A stretch of DNA of 64,000 nucleotides from Undaria pinnatifida (taxonomy: Eukaryota > Sar > Phaeophyceae > Laminariales > Alariaceae): the NCBI GenBank assembly GCA_012845835.1, contig JABAKD010000004.1, positions 7,111,765-7,175,764 of the forward strand. Direction: 5' to 3'. The position numbers and the translations under genes were made by a program. This document shows, piece by piece, positions 12,079 through 19,250 of the stretch (positions are counted from its first letter, which is position 1; each line of letters starts with the position of its first letter). The notes beneath the pieces are model-generated. The model did not search any database. It was not told where the DNA came from and saw nothing but the letters and a program-made list of their open reading frames with translations.

Positions 12079-14299
12079 GCTGTTGTTGTTGTTGTTCTCA
12101 CATTAACTCGCATAATAAAATCCGTGGTCACAGGACAGGCTCCAGTCACTCCTGGAGCGGAGGAATACTCCCAGGGAAACACACCCACAAACAAAACCAA
12201 AAGTGGTCCACGCATGTATCATAGCTGACGCAATTCGTGACTCCGCCAGAAGAAAATATAAAATAGTGAAATCGGGAGTCAGCGTACGATGTGCCAGGTC
12301 CGCACTGGTACGTACGTCTCACTGCTCGCGCCTGAAAACACCGACTACATCGCTTGCCACCCAAAAAAAGACTACCACGATATCTGATAATGGCGGATGC
12401 ACGAAATATTGTAGATTATGTAGACTACATCGTTATCAGTCCGAGGTGCGTGTGATCTAGATCGTGATCACTCGGAGGTGTGTATGATCTAGATCGTGAT
12501 CATCAGTCCGAGGTGTGTTGTATGTTTTATGTCTTGATCGGTCGGAGGTTTGATACCATTAAGCCGGTGACGTGCGAGATCAGTACGACCGCCTTGTGGG
12601 GGGAAGTCGCTTTTTTCATTCCGGGTTATGAGTGCTATTCGCTATTCCCCAGTCGCGCCAAGCGATTTTGACCGCCTTATATCCGGATGCACATGTTACT
12701 GAGACCCCTTATATCGGGATACCGCCTTACTCAGACCGCCTTATGTCCGGGATATCGCCCTACTCAGACCGCCTTATAGAGGTATACCGCCTTACTCAGA
12801 CTGCCTTATAGAGGGATACCGCCTTACTCAGACCGCCTTGTAGAGGTATATCACCCTACTCAGACCGCCTTATAGAGGGATACCGCCTTATAGAGGTATA
12901 CCGCCTTACTCAGACCGCCTTATAGAGGGATACCGGCTTGAATACTCAGACCGCCGGTATTGCGCTTCTCTTCCTGCTGCTGCTCCAGGTGAGCTGCAAG
13001 TTCTTCGGCACGACAAATCGGTGCTCCACCCTCTCCGAAAGCAGGAGCACCTCAAGCACATCCCCGACTACCTCATGCCCCGAGGGCTGCAGACGGGCGA
13101 GGACCCCACACAGGTTAGTTGCTGACGTCGTCGTTGTTGTTGTTGCTGTTGTTGTTGTTGTTGTTGTTGTTGTTGCTGCTGTTGCCGTTGCTGCTGTTGT
13201 TGTTGTCGTTGTCGCTAATATTGGTGGTGGTGGTGGTGTTGCTGGTGTTATTGCTGATGCTGTTCTTCTTTTGTTGTCATTGTTTCTTCGATGGTTGTTG
13301 TCGTTGGTAGCGGTGCCATTGCTGTGTGTTTTGGTGCCGTTGCTGTTGTTGGTACGCGTGGCGGTGGTGGTGGTGGTGGTGATGGAGTTGGTGGTAGTTA
13401 CGGCGTTACTATATTTGTTGTCATATTGCTGTCAGTGTTGCTTTTGAAACAACCCCCCACCCCCCTCCACCCCCCTCCGCCCCCCCCTCCCATCTCAGCG
13501 ACAGCGCAAAAAGATGAAGCGAGCAAGGGGCGGCGCGAAACGCCGCCAAGGTAAAGGGCAAGACGAGGGACGGCGGAAAGACAACGATCCCCTCCAAACT
13601 TTCGAGGCTTCGGAGTTAGGCGCGGATGGAAGCTACCCTGTGGAGGGGGCAGGGGGCGCGCCGAAGCGAAGTGGGGTGGGCGGTGAAGAGGGGGGGGGTG
13701 GGAAAGGTGGGGAAATGGAGGAGGATGCGGCGAAGCGCATGAATGAAGAGCGAAAATCCAGGGTTATGCAGGTGGGGTTGGGCGGGGGGGGGAGGGGGGG
13801 GGGGGCGTAGTAACTTGTTGGTTGCCTTTGTAATTTGACCATTGACCATTCGTCTCTTTCGAGACGGAACAGAGGGGGAAGCGGGGGGGGGGGGGGGGGG
13901 TACTCACTTTTTTGCTTGCCTTCGACATTTGGCCATTGACCACGCATCCCTTTCGAGACGGAGCACGGGGGGGGGGGGGGGAGGGGTGCATGAAGGTGTT
14001 TCTCGTACTTTCGCAAGGTTAAACAGTTGTTTTTTTTCTGTGACCACGTAGCTCAGAGTTCAGGGAAATGCGCTCTAATTTGATACTGCCATCGTCATTA
14101 CTACAGAAGTAATCACGTCTTCTATACCCCTCGCCCCCCCTCCCCCCCCCCCTCCCCTCCTCCTTAGACTGGAGACTTCGCCGGAGAGAGTACCGCCGGC
14201 AGACGCCGCTGGCAGCAGAGGAGGGGAAAGGGGAAGCACGGGGGGGGTAAGAACCACAAGGCCAAGAAAACATCCACTCGATTCGATCTGCCCGTCTGA
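91..14299 (+). CDS. DBP9: DBP9/DDX56-type DEAD-box ATP-dependent RNA helicase, 5'-truncated by window edge
   Basis: Eleven exons join at GT-AG introns and keep one frame: 91-273, 1838-2001, 2740-2866, 3060-3191, 4796-5258, 8335-8477, 8852-9088, 10362-10458, 12989-13113, 13499-13771 and 14168-14299. They sum to 2076 nt, giving 691 residues and a TGA stop. Motifs seen in order are Ib ([10 protein letters not shown]), II ([13 protein letters not shown]), III (FLMSATLS), IV (GKGLFFVN), V (ARGVDF) and VI (HRVGRTAR), then [26 protein letters not shown] and HIPDYLMP. The last three are hallmarks of DBP9/DDX56 as I recall the family rather than of other DEAD-box helicases. The family works in the nucleolus in 60S ribosomal subunit assembly. 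Motifs Q, I and Ia lie upstream of the window. Lineage-specific additions are an acidic insert before motif V, a Gly/Ala-rich insert in exon 7 and a basic Gly-rich tail. Family assignment is firm; exact boundaries are read by eye. Confidence 0.93.
274..1837 (+). other. DBP9 intron 1 with decayed copies of the following exon's start
   Basis: This GT-AG intron of 1564 nt carries repeated blocks: a C-rich tract, then a stretch like GATAATGCCAATGCAA, then a near copy of the first ~50 nt of exon b. Copies start near 864, 1001, 1438, 1614 (short) and 1678. A copy of a dispersed ~245-bp repeat lies at about 1143-1385 in minus orientation, and long G and C runs are at 301-323 and 1069-1089. Confidence 0.8.
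1838..2001 (+). CDS. DBP9: DBP9 exon b (motifs II and III)
   Basis: The exon follows the acceptor GATGCTGCAG and ends in AG before GTGTGT, leaving phase 2. It encodes [17 protein letters not shown] with the DEAD box, then [20 protein letters not shown] with motif III (SAT). Upstream near-copies of its start in intron 1 either lack the acceptor AG or are truncated, so this copy is the functional one. Confidence 0.93.
2002..2739 (+). other. DBP9 intron 2, low-complexity
   Basis: The intron has a G-tract and GGTGGT microsatellite at about 2104-2260. It then has a degenerate run of CTTGCTTGCC/TTGCCCTTG-type units from about 2330 to 2725. The same pyrimidine-rich motif recurs in intron 7. Long ORFs here on both strands are by-products of this composition. 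Confidence 0.75.
2740..2866 (+). CDS. DBP9: DBP9 exon c
   Basis: The exon follows CCCCTTCAG; its first base completes a serine codon begun in exon b. It encodes [20 protein letters not shown] and then [20 protein letters not shown], the linker into the second RecA-like domain. It ends in phase 0 before GTAACG. Confidence 0.92.
3060..3191 (+). CDS. DBP9: DBP9 exon d (motif IV region)
   Basis: This 44-codon exon follows GACATGCAG and precedes GTTAGA. It encodes [20 protein letters not shown], then [20 protein letters not shown]. The FVN-x2-E-x-SYRL-x-LFLEQF pattern is characteristic of the family's helicase C domain. The intron before it (2867-3059) is the shortest of the gene at 193 nt. Confidence 0.93.
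3192..4795 (+). other. DBP9 intron 4 with unassigned open stretches
   Basis: This 1604-nt GT-AG intron contains a 159-codon minus-strand frame at 3570-4049 and another at 3302-3631. Neither matches a family I recognise; they may be remnants of an inserted element. A poly-T/poly-G run lies at 4510-4538 and a CCCAACCCAACCC-type tract at about 4622-4690. Confidence 0.5.
4796..5258 (+). CDS. DBP9: DBP9 exon e with acidic insert and motif V
   Basis: The exon follows the acceptor TTTTTCCAG and ends in phase 1 before GTAAGT. It opens with [16 protein letters not shown] and closes with [15 protein letters not shown], holding motif V. Between them are roughly 125 residues dominated by Glu, Asp and Gly, then a Lys/Ala stretch and a [10 protein letters not shown] basic patch. 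DDX56 has a shorter charged insert at the same place, so the insertion site is family-typical but enlarged here. Confidence 0.9.
7140..7820 (+). repeat. ~96-bp minisatellite, about 7 copies, in DBP9 intron 5
   Basis: Each unit carries TTGTATCGGGATACCCGCC, then TTATTCAGACCGCCTTATTG, a G/C block and GAGCTCCTCAAGTGACAAGC. The core (GGGATACCGCCTTA-TTCAGACCGCC) recurs in intron 8 and, inverted, at 51.2-51.5 kb with a ~32-bp period. Confidence 0.85.
7899..8236. mobile_element. MITE-A copy in DBP9 intron 5
   Basis: The left end reads GTGCTACGATAGAGGTATAC and the right end CTCCTCTATCGTAGCACGCG, an inverted pair. The interior has the family landmarks CTCCTTAACCCAAAATCGTC, CCTAGGCCATG and AAATCAGTTTTTGGG. 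Near 8118-8190 it includes a block homologous to the 19.3-20.3 kb minisatellite unit. It has no coding capacity. Confidence 0.85.
8335..8477 (+). CDS. DBP9: DBP9 exon f (motif VI)
   Basis: The exon follows TTGGTCCTCAG; its first two bases finish a valine codon from exon e. It encodes [20 protein letters not shown], then [20 protein letters not shown]. The HRVGRTAR arginine-finger motif is intact. It ends in phase 0 before GTGAGC. Confidence 0.94.
8852..9088 (+). CDS. DBP9: DBP9 exon g
   Basis: The exon follows CCCCGCCTAG and ends before GTTGGT, phase 0 at both ends, 79 codons. The first ~55 residues are a Gly/Ala/Ser-rich insert not expected in the family. The last part, [20 protein letters not shown], is the conserved FRYR region of DBP9/DDX56. 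The preceding intron (8478-8851) has a long G run at 8492-8530. Confidence 0.88.
9089..10361 (+). other. DBP9 intron 7, low-complexity then unassigned
   Basis: From about 9110 to 9440 the intron is a degenerate run of TTGCTTGCCC units like that in intron 2. From 9460 to 10200 there is nonrepetitive DNA with overlapping open frames on both strands that I cannot assign. From 10225 to 10355 it is rich in GGTCGGT/TTGGTTG motifs before the acceptor CCGGTGCAG. Confidence 0.6.
10362..10458 (+). CDS. DBP9: DBP9 exon h
   Basis: The exon encodes [20 protein letters not shown], then [12 protein letters not shown], matching the family helix that follows the FRYR region. It ends in phase 1 before GTAGAC. 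Confidence 0.92.
10696..10800. mobile_element. MITE-C, 105 bp, TA target duplication
   Basis: The ends are TTACGGGGGACCCTAGTAAA and, inverted, TTACGGAGGACGATAGTAAA; the similarity runs about 27 bp. TA flanks both sides (10694-10695 and 10801-10802). A second full-length copy is at 24325-24429. The TA duplication suggests mobilisation by a Tc1/mariner-type transposase; that part is inference. Confidence 0.85.
11513..11976. mobile_element. two adjacent MITE-B copies
   Basis: The first begins GGGGAGTCACCCCACGG at 11513 and runs to about 11710, where its right end is degenerate. The second runs from CAATCCCACGGTAGGG (about 11729) to CCTACCGTGGGATGACTCC (about 11975). Both contain GAGCTCCT-x-ACATGAGG and the TTCGAAGGCGTT or TTGGAAGGCGTT landmark. 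Confidence 0.75.
11983..12096 (+). repeat. GTT/TGC-type trinucleotide microsatellite
   Basis: This is a TTGTTG run with interspersed CTG and CCG triplets. The Leu, Cys and Thr runs it encodes in different frames are not genes. Confidence 0.9.
12660..12955 (+). repeat. ~32-bp minisatellite in DBP9 intron 8
   Basis: The unit is close to ATACCGCCTTACTCAGACCG followed by CCTTATAGAGGG, about nine copies with variation. It is the same family as the intron 5 array and as the inverted array at 51.2-51.5 kb. Confidence 0.85.
12989..13113 (+). CDS. DBP9: DBP9 exon i
   Basis: The exon follows TGCTGCTCCAG; its first two bases complete a glycine codon. It encodes [20 protein letters not shown] and [20 protein letters not shown]. 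The LQ-x-LRHD-x4-LHP and H-x2-HIPDYL-x-P patterns match DDX56/DBP9. It ends in phase 0 before GTTAGT. Confidence 0.93.
13114..13498 (+). other. DBP9 intron 9, GTT/GGT microsatellite
   Basis: The intron is almost entirely TTGTTG and GGTGGT triplets, then a C-rich tract before the acceptor CATCTCAG. No coding content beyond repeats. Confidence 0.85.
13499..13771 (+). CDS. DBP9: DBP9 exon j, basic C-terminal region
   Basis: This 91-codon exon starts [20 protein letters not shown], then [13 protein letters not shown], comparable to the Lys/Arg-rich tail and the NPL-x-SF motif of DDX56. The second half is Gly/Glu-rich. It ends in phase 0 before GTGGGG. Confidence 0.85.
13772..14167 (+). other. 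DBP9 intron 10
   Basis: The intron has long G runs and two copies of a block reading TTGACCATTGACCA...TTTCGAGACGG (about 13838-13870 and 13928-13965). The same block occurs in intron 5 (about 5420-5460). It ends in a C/T-rich tract and TCCTTAG. Confidence 0.75.
14168..14299 (+). CDS. DBP9: DBP9 terminal exon
   Basis: The exon follows CCTCCTCCTTAG and reads in phase to TGA at 14297-14299. The peptide [20 protein letters not shown], then [18 protein letters not shown], is a basic tail as usual for nucleolar helicases. The phase match and stop support it; the tail itself is not conserved enough to prove it. Confidence 0.8.
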   Translation, partial: TGDFAGESTAGRRRWQQRRGKGKHGGGKNHKAKKTSTRFDLPV

Positions 14300-14321
14300 G
14301 TTTAGGGCTGTGCTTTCGTTC

Positions 14322-15664
14322 GGAGTCGTTCCACGGTAGGCGTTGCAGTTGTTGAACTAAATGTTTGTGAGCGGTCCGTCTCCCTGCGTGAGGAACTACC
14401 GGTTAACCTGATACTTTTTCGAGCGTAGTGCATGGAAGGGTTGGTCCGAATGCGCGATTGGATGCCTTCGAATCGTCGTGTGTCGGGTATGTATCAAGCT
14501 CCTACCTCATGATAGGAGCTCGGAAATTTCTTAGAATCTGCTGCACCCCCACGGTGGGATGAGCTCATCATGGTAGGAGCTCGGAAATTTCTTAGAATCT
14601 GCTGCACCCCCACGGTGGGATGAGCTCCTCATGGTAGGAGCTCGGAAATTTCTCAGAGTCTGCTGCACCCCCACGGTGGGATGAGCTCCTCATGGTAGGA
14701 GCTCGGAAATTTCTCAGAATCTGCTGCACCCCCACGGTGGGATGAGCTCCTCATGGTAGGAGCTCGGAAATTTCTCAGAATCTGCTGCACCCCCACGGTG
14801 GGATGAGCTCCTCATGGTAGGAGCTCGGAAATTTCTCAGAATCTGCTGCACCCCCACGGTGGGATGAGCTCCTCATGGTAGGAGCTCGGAAATTTCTTAG
14901 AATCTGCTGCACCCCCACGGTGGGATGAGCTCCTCATGGTAGGAGCTCGGAAATTTCTCAGAATCTGCTGCACCCCCACGGTGGGATGAGCTCCTCATGG
15001 TAGGAGCTCGGAAATTTCTTAGAATCTGCTGCACCCCTCCGGTGGGATGAGCTCATCGTGGTAGGAGCTCGGAAATTTCTTAGAATCTGCTGCACCCCCA
15101 CGGTGGGATGAGCTCCTCATGGTAGGAGCTCGGAAATTTCTTAGAATCTGCTGCACCCCTCCGGTGGGATGAGCTCATCGTGGTAGGAGCTCGGAAATTT
15201 CTTAGAATCTGCTGCACCCCCACGGTGGGATGAGCTCCTCATGGTAGGAGCTCGGAAATTTCTTAGAATCTGCTGCACCCCTCCGGTGGGATGAGCTCCT
15301 CGTGGTAGGAGCTCGGAAATTTCTCAGAATCTGCTGCACCCCCACGGTGGGATGAGCTCCTCATGGTAGGAGCTCGGAAATTTCTTAGAACCTGCTGCAC
15401 CCCTCCGGTGGGATGAGCTCCTCGTGGTAGGAGCTCGGAAATTTCTTAGAATCTGCTGCACCCCCACGGTGGGATGAGCTCCTCATGGTAGGAGCTCGGA
15501 TAAGTCTTAGAACCTGCTGTACCCCCACGGTGGGATGAGCTCCTCGTGGTAGGAGCTCGGAAATTTCTCAGAATCTGCTGTACCCCTATGGTGGGATGAG
15601 CTCCTCATGGTAGGAGCTCAAAAATCTCTTAGAATCTGCTGCACCCTTCCCGTGGGAGGGATGA
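14322..15664. mobile_element. MITE-B copy expanded by a 61-bp tandem array
   Basis: The left end GGAGTCGTTCCACGGTAGG starts 22 nt after the DBP9 stop. The unique interior (to about 14500) has the family landmarks GAGGAACTACCGGTTAAC and ATGCCTTCGAATCG. The right terminal segment is repeated 19 times before a final end near CCCGTGGGAGGGATGA. DBP9 polyadenylation signals must therefore lie in or beyond this element. Confidence 0.8.
14500..15655 (+). repeat. 61-bp minisatellite, 19 copies
   Basis: The unit contains GAGCTCCTCATGGTAGGAGC, TCGGAAATTTCTCAGAATCT and GCTGCACCCCCACGGTGGGA. The phase shifts by exactly 1 nt per 60-base line, so the period is 61. Each unit has an inverted repeat GAGCTCCT/AGGAGCTC. 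In the right half, CTCCGGTGG variants occur every second unit, a 122-bp dimeric order. Confidence 0.95.
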
Positions 15665-16300
15665 ATCTTTGTTTTGCGATTTTCCTTCTTTTTCTTTTGT
15701 GGGGCGGGGGCTGCTGCTGCTCTTTTTGCTGATGTAGTGCTCTTTTTCTTCGTTTGTCGTTTTTACCTCCGGAGAATCGTGAATAAGGCGGGGGAGGAGG
15801 GGGGGGGAGGAGCTTGGAAGACAGAATAATTTTTTCATCAGTTTTTCGGCTGCAACTTCGTTTTTTTTTTGTAGAAATGGTGGAGGGCTGCAGTGCAATA
15901 CTCTAAAGGGCAATATGTACGAGTACTTGCATCTCTGTTTAGGACTTGATATTTGAAAAGGAGCGCACGTAAATGACGGTTACGTTTTTGAATCTGAAGA
16001 AGCGAAAAGGAACAAGAACATGCTGGAACCGGAGAGCTTGAGAGGCGAAAACGAAAGGAAAAACAAAAATGGCGGAGTTACATTGTTGGTACCTGAGAGC
16101 TTGACAGAGATGATGAAAAGGAACGAACGATATTGGAACCAGACAAGTTGAGAGGCGAAAAGGAACAAAAAAAAACGGTGTCACACTACTGAGACTTGAG
16201 AAGAGGCGTGAAAAGGGAACGAAAAATGGCTTGTTAAAGTACCATCCACACTACGAGTACATACGTATATATACAATGATTCCAATGCTGCTGAGTTTAT
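15665..16300. other. intergenic; degenerate ~58-bp repeats
   Basis: At about 16000-16215 a GAGAGCTTGAGAGGCGAAAA-type unit recurs three to four times with drift. The rest is low-complexity. No gene seen. Confidence 0.6.
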
Positions 16301-16399
16301 GTTTTGTTGCTTTGAACTGGATCAAGGCTGCGGTTGGGGGGTTTCTTTTGGTCCGTTTTTGTTTTCCAGTGGCTCCGGAGAGCTCACCTTAACAAGTTG

Positions 16400-16715
16400 G
16401 CCGCACGGACCTTTGAGGCGGTGGGCTATTCGCGTTTGCGAGCAGAAAGCACTTCCTGGTCGGATAGAGGCACCGGCGTAGAGACCCGACCCACCCCTAG
16501 CCCTAACCCTAGCCCTAACCCTAGCCCTAACCCTATAAACCCTGACCCCAACCCGGACCCAAAACGGGGCCGGAAATATGGGCGAGAAACGCGGCTGCGC
16601 CGCTGTCGGAAACTTGTTCTTATTCTTCCGATCTGCGGACCACCGTTGTAGCCCTTGGCCAATCAAATGAGAGAGCGCAACCACTGTCCTCCAAGATCCG
16701 GGCTGCCACGTTGTT
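16400..16715. repeat. dispersed repeat with interstitial telomere-like tract
   Basis: A run of CCCTAGCCCTAACCCTAGCC type spans about 16494-16535. It is followed by CCCGGACCCAAAACGGGGCCGG-like DNA, CCGATCTGCGGACC and TGTCCTCCAAGATCCG. A second copy of the whole arrangement is at about 60040-60270, so the tract travels inside a repeat rather than marking a chromosome end. Confidence 0.7.
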
Positions 16716-16728
16716 AGGTCTTCTGGCT

Positions 16729-17000
16729 CGGGGTCACTCGCGCGAGTGCCCCCCCCCCCCCCCCCCCCCTCCCCGTTCCTTTGTGGTCCTGAGCTTCGGT
16801 GCGGTTATAATTTTTTGCGAGGATGTTCGAATCCGAAGTTCTAAAAGGTATGTGTGGTTAACTACGCTGCGCCAGAAAATTACCCCAGGACCAATGGTAC
16901 GGTGTTAGGGGGGGACTACCTACCCCCTTTAGGGCACATTTTTGTTGATTGGCAAGCTCGGTCCTCACGTCACTCGCGCGAGTGACCCCAAAGTCGCTTG
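16729..17000. repeat. CACTCGCGCGAGTG palindrome-bearing repeats
   Basis: Two copies of the palindrome lie at about 16729-16750 and 16968-16988, each followed by C-rich DNA. They belong to a dispersed family also seen at 6763, 24582 and about 36590. A long C run is at 16749-16769. Confidence 0.6.
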
Positions 17001-17136
17001 CGGTGACAGGCGTTCGTGCTGTTTAACATATTATCGATATTAACACGGAAGGGGATGGTTAGCTACGCTGCACACCTAAAAAACCGCCGAGAACGTGTTT
17101 TTGTCAATGAAGTTTTACAGAGTCACCCGTGTGCGA

Positions 17137-17196
17137 GTATAATATGATATGATATTTGATATGATATGATATGATATGATATGATATGATATGATA
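17137..17196 (+). repeat. pentanucleotide ATGAT/GATAT microsatellite
   Basis: About eleven near-perfect GATAT-type 5-bp units. Non-coding. Confidence 0.9.
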
Positions 17197-17429
17197 CCTC
17201 AGACCCGGTAGTGAAAATTGGGCCCCCGGGTATGATACTACAATACCGTATCCTTGATCTAAACCGAAAACAGATTTTGAGTAAGCCGAAAGTCCAACCT
17301 GGTGCATAAGCCAACTGCCCTAGGCAAGTAAGTGTGATAAAATGCGTTAATATTGCGAAACAAGAATGACAATTCTCTGACTAATTTGGGGTAAGGAGTC
17401 CCGCCATTGAGCAAAACGAAATTAGCCAA

Positions 17430-17800
17430 GAAGAGGTATACCATTTTCTGGCTTTGAGCCGGGAGTGAAAATTGGGGGTAACCCCCCTACCGTATTCTTA
17501 ATCAGAGGTATACCCTTTTTTGGCTTTGACCCGGGAGTGAAAATTAGGAGTACCCTCCTACCGTAGTCTTCATCTAGAGATATACCCTTTTTTGGCTTTA
17601 AACCGGGAGTAGAAATTGGGGGTGCCCCCCTACCGTAGACTTGATCTATCCAGAGGTATACCCTTTTTTTGGCTTTGACCCGGGAGTGAAAATTGGGGTT
17701 ACCCCTCTACCGTAGCCTTGATCTATTAATAAGAGGTATACCCTTTTTTGGCTTTGACCCGGGAGTGAAAATTGGGGGTACCCTCCTACCGTAGCAGGAT
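17430..17800 (+). repeat. ~75-80-bp tandem repeat, five copies
   Basis: The unit carries AGAGGTATACCCTTTTTTGG, CTTTGACCCGGGAGTGAAAA, then a GGGGGTACCCC block and CTACCGTAGCCTTGATCT. Related copies, partly inverted, lie at 18340-18595. Confidence 0.85.
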
Positions 17801-19250
17801 GAAATTTCACAAAAAACGGGAAGCATCGCCACTTTACAGGCGAGCTCTCCTGCGCTACAACTACTGTGTTCGATCGAGGCTCTGTATACTCGGCGAGACC
17901 AGCTCCAACGAAATAAGCTGTAGCCAAGCGCTTTTACACAACTAGCCGGGTGCTTTTTTGCCCCCTTCGTTGTTTGATCATTTATCCAGCTAACAGTGGA
18001 TCTCCTTAATAATAGAGCGTGTCTTTTGCCGTGAGGTGTGCAGAGTCACTCGTGCGTGCGGTTCAAATGCTGCGGTAGGTGAAACTGGGGGGTATGGGAT
18101 AGTACAATACCGTAGACGTGGTTATACATGGCGCCAAATTTTGTCGGGTGGGTGCTGTCTTATCGGCCGTGCATTTTAACCCCCTTTGGGGGCCTCAGAG
18201 GCAAAAAAATGACGAATAAAACCTGACGATTATTATTTTGTATAGCATCTTTGACACGAAGCAACCCGCGCTGCTAGATCGTTTACTGGGCGTAAAAATT
18301 ACGGTCGAACTCCAACGCATGTACAGCGGGCGGGTCCCCCAATAAGGCGGTCTGAGATCAAGGCTGCGGTAGTAGGGGGGTACCCCCAATTTTCGCTCCT
18401 GGGTCAAAAGCCAAAAAATGGTATACCTTAATATATATCAAGTATATTAAGGTATATTCTTTTTTGGCTTTTGAACCAGAAGTGAAAATTGGGTATATCT
18501 TAATATATGTATCAAGGTATACCCTTTTTTGGCTTTTGACCCAGGAGTGAAAATTGGGGGTACCCCCCTACCGTAGCCTTGATCCTGAGTAAGGGCTAGT
18601 AAGGCGGTATCCCGATATAAGGCGGTCACAATAGCTTGGGGTGACTAGGGAGGTGCACTCATAACCTCGAGTGAATAAGGCGGGTTTCCCCTATAATAAG
18701 GCGGTCGTATTGCTCTCGCACACCCCACCACCCTTTATTGGTTACTGTGGCTTGTAAGACACCCGCATGTATAGCTTGCGCCGCTGCTGCCATGTGTGCT
18801 GCATGCTCTCGCACACCACGATAAGACGATAAGACAGCGCTCCTTGTGCCTTTTATGTTTCATCGCTCTAGGTAGGCGCTTTTACTTTTTTTGAGAAAAA
18901 GTGTCGGTAAAAAGGCGCGCCTTTCGCATGCTATTGATGGGCGCTCTTACTTAAAAGTCCGACGCCGGAACAGCTTTGAAGGGAGGGCGCCTTCTATGTG
19001 ATCGTTTTTTTTTGTTTGAAACTTTGTTTGGCCATTACGAGCGAATCCGATCGGGAGTTTGCACTTTTTTGACACATGCTGTAGACGGCGAATAGGACGC
19101 GGCGCCATATTTTTTTCCCGAGGCTCAAAACCACTTGTGGAGCTCTCTGTACCCCTTATCCGGAAGCTGATTTTTTTAGTAAACTAAAAGCGCTGCCCGA
19201 TATCCAAACCCATGGATGAACTAGGTATAAAAAACAATCGTATCTTGCGA
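17800..19250. other. intergenic
   Basis: Holds further inverted and direct copies of the GGTATACC-TTTTTGGC-TTTGACCC repeat (18340-18595) and AAGGCGGTATCCCGATATAA-type fragments (18600-18700) of the ~32-bp minisatellite family. The rest is unassigned. No gene seen. Confidence 0.6.

Larger units (their letters stand above)
10459..12988 (+). other. DBP9 intron 8 with several mobile elements
   Basis: This 2530-nt intron holds a poly-T run (10515-10539), a complete 105-bp TA-inserted MITE (10696-10800), a partial MITE-A (from about 10848), a dispersed repeat (about 11205-11400), two MITE-B copies (11513-11976), a GTT microsatellite (about 11983-12096), small GATCTAGATC dyads (about 12456-12505) and a ~32-bp minisatellite (about 12660-12955). 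Confidence 0.75.

Noticed and set aside
14500..15655. CRISPR-like direct repeat array
   Set aside because: Units are contiguous with no unique spacers, the period is constant at 61 bp, and the unit derives from a MITE terminus in a eukaryotic genome.
16494..16535. Chromosome end
   Set aside because: The telomere-like tract is short, degenerate and flanked on both sides by repeat DNA found again at 60 kb.
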